A stretch of DNA of 64,000 bases from Papaver somniferum (lineage: Eukaryota > Streptophyta > Magnoliopsida > Ranunculales > Papaveraceae): NCBI RefSeq assembly GCF_003573695.1, contig NC_039358.1, forward strand, positions 17,112,637-17,176,636, given 5' to 3'. The notes beneath the pieces were generated by a model. It was given only the letters and a program-made list of their open reading frames with translations. It had not been told where the DNA came from and made no database searches. Shown here one piece after another: positions 56,691 to 64,000 of the stretch (its first letter is position 1; each line of letters opens with the position of its first letter). The position numbers and the translations under genes were made by a program.

Positions 56691-59175
56691 TGAAATCACG
56701 AGGGTATCCAAGTACACTACAATCTTTTCATATCAACCTATAAGTCTGATACCTTGAGTAATCGTCTATGAACAAAGTCGAGACAATACGACAACAAGGT
56801 ATACACTTGATAATAGTTACAGTATAAAACTGATATACTATATGATCACTATCAAGTGTCTTGGATTAACATACAAGTGTATTTACTTTTAATTATAATA
56901 AAATAATTATAATTGCGGAAAATAAAAGTAAATGACATAACAAGATTTTGTTAACGAGGAAACCGCAAATGCTGAAAAACCCTGGGACCTTATACAATTT
57001 TGAATACTCTTCGTATTAAGCCGATATATACAAAGATTAAAGCCAACTTTGTATAGTTGAATACCAAGTAATCTACCTCTACTTAATTACTTTGTTCCCT
57101 TAATATCCATGCGCCTGCAACCGTCTGGCCAACACATGTGAATCCCAAGATAGAAATCAATATCTTGAGTTTTTTACATATGTAAAGTCTTAATCACTCA
57201 ACTCCTTTTGATCGTATTCCAAACATAAAGAAACAAAATTGTTTGGTAACCTCTCTACCAATTTTTAAGAATAAAGATATGTTGAGTTTTGACAAAGGCT
57301 CTTCCATTTAACAAGTAAACTCATTTGTCGGTTAAGATCAATCAATATCAAAGATAGTTGCGATCTATACTACTGCTTGATAAAATAAACTAGATATAAA
57401 TAAGATCTTTATCGGATCCCAGGCGATCAAGTTGAATGCACTAGTATCACAAGATGCGAAACCAATCAGAAAATATCTTTTTGTCTTCAAATCTTCAATT
57501 ACCTTCAATTGTACCTGCACACACTTATGATCGATCATGCACAGAATGACGTCTGTTAACAATGGATTCACAAGTTGTCTTTAGATCTAACAAAATAGTT
57601 CTGAAGATCCTCTCGATAATTTGATCTAGTTTGAGGGAACTTATGTCAGAAGAGAAGGCTCTCAAGAATAATCAAACTAGTTGCAGTCAAAGTTTCAACA
57701 ACCGTTAGTCGATCAAATCAATAATCGAAAACTAAATAATAATGCTCTTGTCTAGTTTCCTACCAACGGTACTTGCTAGAGCTTCTTGATCCCACAAGAG
57801 TCTTTAAATGAGCGGACGTAAGAGATTTCACCTACTTAGAGTATTTTCATTCCGGTATAGTATTACAAGTAATACTAGTAGTCGGCTCCACCTGAAATAA
57901 TGAAGTTTTTCTGGCTAAAGATAGTTTGTAAGAATTACAAACTTAACTATTTATGGACCAAGGTTGTTTGGAAAATAAGGAAATTCCAAAACCGAATGAT
58001 TCTCAAGATATGCAACAAACTACTAATTTTGGTTTTCATATTTCCAACTAATATCCAACCTGTAATTCCAAAATCTCTCTTTTAAAAAAAACCTAATATT
58101 AGTTTAGTGCTTAACTAATATAGTTTTTCTAGAGATATGTTTTGATTGCTGGAAAATGAAAAACATATAATTCAAAAATCTAAATTAAAATATTTACCAA
58201 TATTTCGGTTTGGGATCATCTTGTATCAAGGAATATCTTTGAACAGTTAAAGGTAATAATTGTGTACATGTTCAATTTATGTCGACATCTAGAACTTTCT
58301 TATTCAGCAAACCCTAATTTAAAACTTCACAAAAAACCCTAAAGTAGTGTGTGAATATTTAAAATCGGTTTTGCTTTTGAGAGCGGTTCTATCATGACTC
58401 CCAACATAGGTAGGGATCAGTTCTACCAAGTCTCCAATATAGGTAGGTATCGGTTCTACCATGATTCCGAACAAAAGCTAGGATCAAATCTACCAAGTAT
58501 CCCAAGATAGGTTGGGAACAGTTCTATCTTGACTCTCAACATAAGTTAAGATCGGTTCTACCTGATTTCCTTCCTTAGGTTCGAATTGGTCATCCAATAG
58601 ATATTCATATAAAACCGGACCAAAACACCTATTGATTTCCTTTTTTATTACAAAACAAGTTTGTATATCTACTTCCTTAAACCAATGTAATAAAACATAG
58701 TTTCCTAGGATGAAATCACACATATATCCTATATGCAATCAAGTAACAAGTTACATAGATTAAGTCGATGTCGCATTTACGAAGTTCAAAAGATAAATGG
58801 TGTACTTCGTAATTAATATACTTCCTTACACTTTGATCATAATAATATGACCAAGTCTAATACTAGAGTATCAGATATAACTTCGCATGTTATGTCTTCA
58901 ATCTTAAACGACTTGAAAAAAATGATAGGAATGGAAATAAGTAAAGTCAGTATTACTAACCTCAAGTGATTGATGATGTCTTTGTTGTAGTCGTTACGTC
59001 TTCATGTTCTTCAGGTCTATGGAGTAATACTTGTATGTCTCAACATTTCTAAACTTTCTAGTCCAACCTAAACGAAGTTGTCTCTAGTAATCTTAATCAA
59101 GCGACTCTAACTGAGTTTTGATACTAAAATATGACAATCAACGCTTGGTGGGTTCAACCGAGCAATGTTCTAACA
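56691..59175 (-). repeat. Probable solo LTR, Copia-type
   Basis: On the minus strand it begins TGTTAGAACATTGCTCGG (at 59175) and ends GGATACCCTCGTGATTTCA (at 56691). Flanks read ATATC (56686-56690) and ACATC (59176-59180), a 5 bp duplication with one change. Inside, CGAGGAAACCGCAAATGC and AACCCTGGGACC on the plus strand, typical of large plant Copia LTRs, lie near 56957-57000. No coding domain is present, so a single LTR is likely. The fragment at 49145-50210 is a relative in the opposite orientation. Confidence 0.65.
58382..58575 (+). repeat. ~46 bp minisatellite in the solo LTR
   Basis: About four to five diverged units of GGTTCTACCATGACTCC.AACATAGGTAGGGATC type (near 58384, 58429, 58450, 58520 and 58553). 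Confidence 0.65.
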
Positions 59176-59329
59176 ACATCTATAAGATCCAATGATATTA
59201 AAGCTGCCTGTTTAAAGATGATCTAGCAGCGTGAGATCAAATATTTTTCTGTTGAAATTTCTGCCAGGTACTTAGAATCCACGTACACCTAACGCCCACA
59301 TTAGTTACATTTTTGGTGGCTAAATGTCA

Positions 59330-59812
59330 GCCACATTTGGAATGTTGTAGCTAAGCCTAAACTTGCAAGAAGGGTTTTAGTGCTCATATAGTTGTATATG
59401 GGAGCAGTTTCGGATTGTTTGTTGGATGCTCGTTCATCCTCTTTTATGAATATAATCCTCAAGTGGTTGAATCAAAAGCATTTTTGCACGATTCTTAATT
59501 TGCGCTATGGGTTTTCACAGTGGGTTATTGAAGGTGATGCGTAGTCAGTAGTCCAATACATTAAAGACCCAAAAAAGTTTCCAAGCTGGCAAGTTGGACT
59601 CATTCTAGATAACATTATTAGGCTTTCCAGTAAGTTCTCTAGAGTTGAATTCAAATTTATATTATCAAGCGTGGGGGAATGACGTTGCTCACTTCCTAGC
59701 TCAGTTCGCTATTGCCAACAAAGTTTCTAACATTTGGTTATCTTCTCTCCCCCTTTGTATGTGGCCGTGTAGTTTGTTGTTTGTATTTTTGTTCTTTTTT
59801 AAAAAAAAAAAA
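59330..59812 (+). mobile_element. LINE 3' end with RNase H-like domain remnant
   Basis: Translation in broken frames gives NLRYGFSQWVIEGDA, VVQYIKDPKKFPSWQVGLIL, DNIIRLSSKFSRVEFKFI and GNDVAHFLAQFAIANKVSN. This is the RNase H type I domain found at the end of plant L1-like retrotransposons (annotated putative non-LTR reverse transcriptase). It is followed within about 100 bp by a short poly-A run (59801-59812), as expected for a 5'-truncated LINE copy. Several stops (after EGDA, before GNDVAH) show it is dead. Confidence 0.75.
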
Positions 59813-60778
59813 ACATAATATTCTGAATATTGTGATTATTAAATGTTATTGTGTGTCTTTAAAGGCATTTTGAGTTTGCTCCTAGTTGCAAAAGTGATTC
59901 GGGAAATATATGCATTTCTTACCTCCTTTACATGTAGATTTTTGTACTCTGACTATAATTTCAAGGGAATTTCTCCATTACTTATATGACATAGCTTTAG
60001 AAATTAAAAAGAACATGATAATAATAATTAAAAATAAATAAAGTTATTGTATTACAAATTGTACACCAAACGAAATCAGCATCAAAGCTGGATTGGAATT
60101 GTTCAACATAAGCTCGAATTAGTAATGGTGGTCTTCCGGAATAACCTCGCGCGTTGGGCATATGGTTATGTAACTCCAAGTACGGGAATGATGAATATGA
60201 GACAATAATCAGTTAGAGCTTTTCGAATGGTATGCGTGTGAGGATAAATATCTAAGTCCACGTAGGATTCATATCTTTTTTTTTCTGAAATCCTTCTACA
60301 GCTCTAACTTCTCTAATCAATGTATAGATGATGTGGTTTAATTTGGGTTGACATCGTCAAGACGATGTCAACTTATCCTAATCAGCTTTTATTTAATTAA
60401 ATTGACATTAATATATAAAATAAACATTTTATCTATACTAATCAAAAGAATAGGTCAAATACAATGCCGCGGAAAATAGATTTTTTTCACCCTAATTAAT
60501 TTGAAGGAAAAATAAGAGGAGGATGTCTTGTTTGTGGAGCCAAATTAATAACCATTGAAGAAGCTCTAATCTAGTGACTGACAGAAATCCACTCCATACT
60601 GATAGATACACTTAAAACATGCAAATCTATTCGTACAATATTTTTATGAAAAGGGGCCTTTTTAGGTATACAATCCTGGGTAGGCATGATCATAAGTATG
60701 CAACCAACTCAGCTGTTTGGCCACTTATGTTTTATTCAAACAAAACACAAACATATATATTGATATGTTTGCGGGGTT
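59813..60778. other. Non-coding stretch; downstream flank of MLP gene 2 at its end
   Basis: No gene is recognised. 60690-60770 aligns with the downstream flank of MLP gene 1 (CAACTCAGCTGTTTGG, TTTATTCAAACAAAACACAA). The ORF at 59997-60179 has no domain. Confidence 0.5.
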
Positions 60779-61432
60779 TTACTTAGAAGAGCAAAAGTAA
60801 GAATTCAGGCCTTCGATGATCTTTTGGCACAAAGCTATATAAGCAACTGGAGCTGGAGAATCCTCGTTATTCTTCTCATATTCAATAGAAAACCTCACAA
60901 TACCCCCACATCTGTCATCCTTGGAGTCTGGACTAACTGCCAGTATTAAATTAAACTTCTTGTAGTCCTTCTTCAAAGCTCCTCCAACCATGTTGTGACA
61001 GACGGTCATTGTTTCGTCCATGTATGTTGTTTGCTCTTCCACAATTAATGGACTACCCGCTGCCCATTCGTAAAAAGATGCATGTAAAATTAAGCAGCTG
61101 CAGATAATTTTTAAGTTTTTTTCTCCGTTTCTGAAAGAATGTTATTTTCACTTTTTCAATTTGATATATTTTTAGGCTAAAATGAAAATAACAATTTTCC
61201 AGAAACGGAAATAGTAACAAAAAAAAAATAATGCGCACATACCAGAAACATAGTCCCACTCCTTGACACAGCCTGAATAATCTCCGTCTCCTTGGATAAC
61301 TTTGACGCTCTTGTAAATTTGAGGTAATGCTTTTGGAACTTCTACGTAATGCCTAAACATTTCGTAATGCTTGGCAGCATACCTCTTGACCTCCACTTCG
61401 GTCACCATTTTCCCGACTAGACAAGGATCCAT
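60779..61432 (-). CDS. Major latex protein-like (MLP/PR10, Bet v 1 fold) gene 2
   Basis: Exons 61432-61243 and 61059-60779, with a 183 bp GT..AG intron (donor GTATGTG, acceptor GGGCAG) at exactly the same codon phase as gene 1. The product is 156 residues. The first ATG after the TATA box is at 61432 (MDPCLVGKMVTEVEV). An open frame continues further upstream but includes the promoter, so it is not used. The glycine-rich loop is QGDGDYSG, followed by CVKEW, YKKF, SIEYEKNNE, SPAPVAYIALC and a C-terminal LNSYFCSSK. It shares most of its residues with gene 1 across the whole length; exon 1 is 190 nt in both, exon 2 281 against 278. No signal peptide: probably a cytosolic or latex-vessel protein binding a small hydrophobic ligand. 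Exact substrate unknown. Confidence 0.9.
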
Positions 61433-61511
61433 TAACAGTAGAGAAGATTGTTGCTTAATTTGGATAGAAATGTCGAGAGATGGGCATGTTTGTGAAGTGA
61501 TATTTGAGTAC

Positions 61512-61519
61512 TTTATATA
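61512..61519 (-). promoter_or_regulatory. TATA box of MLP gene 2
   Basis: TATATAAA on the minus strand, 80 bp before the ATG, at the same place as in gene 1 and followed by the same CAAATATCACTTCACAAAC leader. Confidence 0.75.
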
Positions 61520-61559
61520 GAAAATGATTATAATACAAAAGTCATCAATCACCATAACT

Positions 61560-61876
61560 TGATTGCAAATGATTAACTTTTGATTGATTTATTTATTAAT
61601 ATTTTTTCTGTCTTTTGGTTTACATCTGATTAAATAATGCGTATTATGCTTTTCTAGCTACCAGCAACGACACTTGGTCAGAGATATAATCCCACAGTCG
61701 CAAGCCCCTGCCGTTACTTTTTCCATGATGCTCTTTTATGGCAAGTATTTTTTTTGTCCTCTGGACCATATTCATAGGGGGTTATCATCAAAACCAGCCC
61801 ACTATGTGTGGTTGGGGTATTTAAAGTCCCTATCTCGTACAAGTGAGACAATATCTGCCTTCAAACTGAGAAAGTA
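61560..61876. other. Upstream flank of MLP gene 2
   Basis: 61570-61610 shares the AATATTAATAAATAA upstream block with gene 1. The rest has no recognised feature; CCCACTATGTGTGGTTGGGG at 61798 recurs at 62604. Confidence 0.5.
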
Positions 61877-61884
61877 GTCAAGAT

Positions 61885-62567
61885 CCTAGTTAGTAAGTTG
61901 GCGAATGATTCGCGAATTTTTCCGTATCACGAATTTTACCGTCTTATTCGCGTACGTTTGCAACTCCGAACCCAAGTCGCGTATTATGTGGCATTCCCGG
62001 ATTATTCGCGAATCGTTCACGAATTTTACGTATCCCGAATGATACGTTCGCTTAATTCGCCATAAATTCTTTAGCTTTTACTTTTCAAAGATCCCATTTT
62101 TTGGGCTTTACTGCCTCCCGAGCATACACGACCGAATATTAGACGTGTTGTAATTTTTATGAAACAAAAACGACTGAAGAGATTTGAAGGTGAAGGTGAG
62201 AGAGATCTCAAACTCACTAACCAAGCATCTAAACCACCATACGACGTCCTCTTGGATAACTAATGTTGTATATATTATTAATATCATCATATTAAGTTTA
62301 TTTTTTCTTTAAATAACTCACACATATGCATAAAAATTGGTTTATGATCTTATAAATACAAATTATTTGTTATATATAGATACCGAATTTTCAGAGCCGA
62401 ACTCACATTTATAAATCGAATTATACACGTACGTATGCCGTTCCGAATTACTAACAAACCACGTCCCGTTAACCGAATTTTGGACCGAATCTGGATTTTA
62501 CAAAATCGTATAATACTCGTACGTTTGACGTTCCGTACGTTTGCCGAATCCCGAATTGCTAACTAGG
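61885..62567. mobile_element. hAT-like non-autonomous TIR element, 683 bp
   Basis: The ends read CCTAGTTAGTAAGTTGG and, inverted, CCTAGTTAGCAATTCGG. Flanks are GTCAAGAT (61877-61884) and GTCAAGAC (62568-62575), an 8 bp duplication with one change, the length made by hAT transposases. The subterminal regions are packed with CGAATT, TTCGCGAA and TACGT-type motifs in both orientations (for example 61895-62050 and 62390-62555). No coding capacity is seen. Confidence 0.78.
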
Positions 62568-62575
62568 GTCAAGAC

Positions 62576-64000
62576 CATCCGCTTACCAAACAGTTTCTCT
62601 TACCCACTATGTGTGGTTGGGGTAAATTGATAATTAACACCATCCATTGAATGTTAACCGGATGGATTGAGAAATGGAGATCCATCTTTCGCGGTTTGCA
62701 ATTTAGATATATATTTCTGAATTGCAAAATAATGTTGTGACATATATATCCATACAAATCTTTGACCGAGTATTAAGGCCGGTTTCTATGATTATGGCAA
62801 ATTAATAGATTTGCCAATTGTGCACGCACTACGAAAATGGTATAGTAGCTCATTTAACTGGCAAAATGGCGAATTTGCTACTTAGCCTTTGAGATGGAGT
62901 CTCTAACGAGTGGTAAAGACTTGACCACTAGGTAAAGAATTGGTTGTTCGATCGAATCTCCTTTGCTGACAACCGGATGTTCCTCTATGCGTAATAAGGC
63001 GGACTTATAAACGCTCCTTATACTTTTTGTTTTAAAAACTATGTTGTGAGGCGGACTTATAACCACCGCTTACTTTCTATTTGAACTAAAATGTCGATTT
63101 TACACAATGTGCACATTTTCATTTATTATAATATATTTTATTATGTATCAAATCAGTATTAAGATTATTAAATCATATTTATGAAATAGAAAAAATTTGG
63201 AGTCGTGGAGTTTTGACCGTTTCAAACGAGACTCTATCGCTCGATACGTACTCCATCTCTTAAGTCTTTTCTTATAGCGGCTCACACCACTTACTAGTCC
63301 ACTTGGTCAGGTAAATTGAATTTTTTACCAGGTTTTATATATAGGAACCAGCCTAACCACGTATTCAAACATCATATATCGTAGAGTATAATTGATTTAT
63401 ATACTGATGCAGAAGTCAAGGTTTAATTTATTTACTTTGATGCAAAGTTGAGATTCACTGAACAATGACTGGTTGTTTGCATTGTAACGCGTTTTTTTTT
63501 TCTTTACAAGCAACATCATTCGTATAGCTTATTAGTATAAAATTAATGATCACAAAAGTTAATAAATCACTAGCAAAGACGCACACGCGATATGAGTTTC
63601 GTTTCCATTCAAACCAAATCATCTTTTTATTTAAATTTTTCGATTGAAAATATTCATTCACACATTTATTTGTATGACTTACCTTACATGATATATGATA
63701 TACTGTAAAAAATTTTAAGGCAAAAAGACTTATTAATATACAACTTTTTTCTTGAAGTTTCCTCTTGACAGTAATGCAAATAAGTTTTCTTGAGCGTTCC
63801 TTCTTGAGAGAAATGACCTACCAAAGTATCTTTAAGGGTAAACTTACTTGTTGCACTTTGTACACCCAACAAATCTTAACTTTGATATTGCTATGTGGAT
63901 TATGAGCTTCTATGAAGCTTCAAATTATCAGTCTGATTGCTCTCTGCTATTCTAGAAATTTGTGTGATGACTTTCAGATATTCTTTCCATCATGTATCGT
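62576..64000. other. Non-coding stretch
   Basis: No gene, TIR pair or LTR is recognised. GGCGGACTTATAA occurs twice (about 63000 and 63054) with a 54 bp period, a small local duplication. Open frames of 60-68 codons lack any domain. Confidence 0.45.

Noticed and set aside
61433..61555. N-terminal extension of MLP gene 2 from an upstream start
   Set aside because: The extension covers the TATA box and leader conserved with gene 1, and MLPs start at the MxPCLVGK position.

Overview
The window looks like repeat-rich intergenic DNA of a flowering plant, most likely a poppy (Papaver) or close relative. The only two genes that look intact encode major-latex-protein-like (MLP, PR10/Bet v 1 fold) proteins of the kind expanded in opium poppy. 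The genus is inferred from their residue pattern and from the plant transposon families present; no database search was possible. No prokaryotic feature, CRISPR array, rRNA or convincing tRNA was seen.

Layout. 1-5400: right part of a DNA transposon carrying a broken plant mobile domain (PMD) gene, a Myb/SANT-like ORF and arrays of a short inverted motif (ACGGTTGGTAA/TTACCAACCGT). 6438-15592: non-autonomous LTR retrotransposon with 2.5 kb LTRs, a perfect 5 bp target duplication, a shrunken gag and two large tandem arrays. 16594-26133: decayed Copia element on the minus strand, split by a solo LTR (17284-19769, perfect duplication CCTGG) and by another insertion that includes a Gypsy-like LTR. 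26691-27660: small TIR element with its own motif array. 27800-30540: fragment of a bHLH transcription-factor gene, followed by about 17 copies of a palindromic TGCATAAC-type motif. 31003-31735: first MLP gene. 32450-48660: another motif-array repeat, split by a 15.3 kb Gypsy derivative (33225-48543) that keeps gag, protease remnants and the integrase tail, has lost RT/RNase H/integrase core, and carries a PMD gene in antisense. 49145-50210: LTR fragment. 51186-56222: Mutator-like element with 40 bp TIRs and 9 bp target duplications, carrying a second PMD pseudogene and a FAR1/MULE transposase pseudogene, with arrays of a third motif (TACCGGCAT/ATGCCGGTA). 56691-59175: probable solo LTR. 59330-59812: LINE tail. 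60779-61432: second MLP gene. 61885-62567: hAT-like TIR element. 62576-64000: nothing recognisable.

The two MLP genes share strand, intron position, exon 1 length, TATA position and flanking sequence. They look like a tandem duplicate pair later pushed about 29.7 kb apart by insertions. Nearly everything else is transposon. Two themes stand out: several different DNA elements carry arrays of short inverted motifs of different sequence, and the PMD gene travels independently in at least three elements of two transposon classes.
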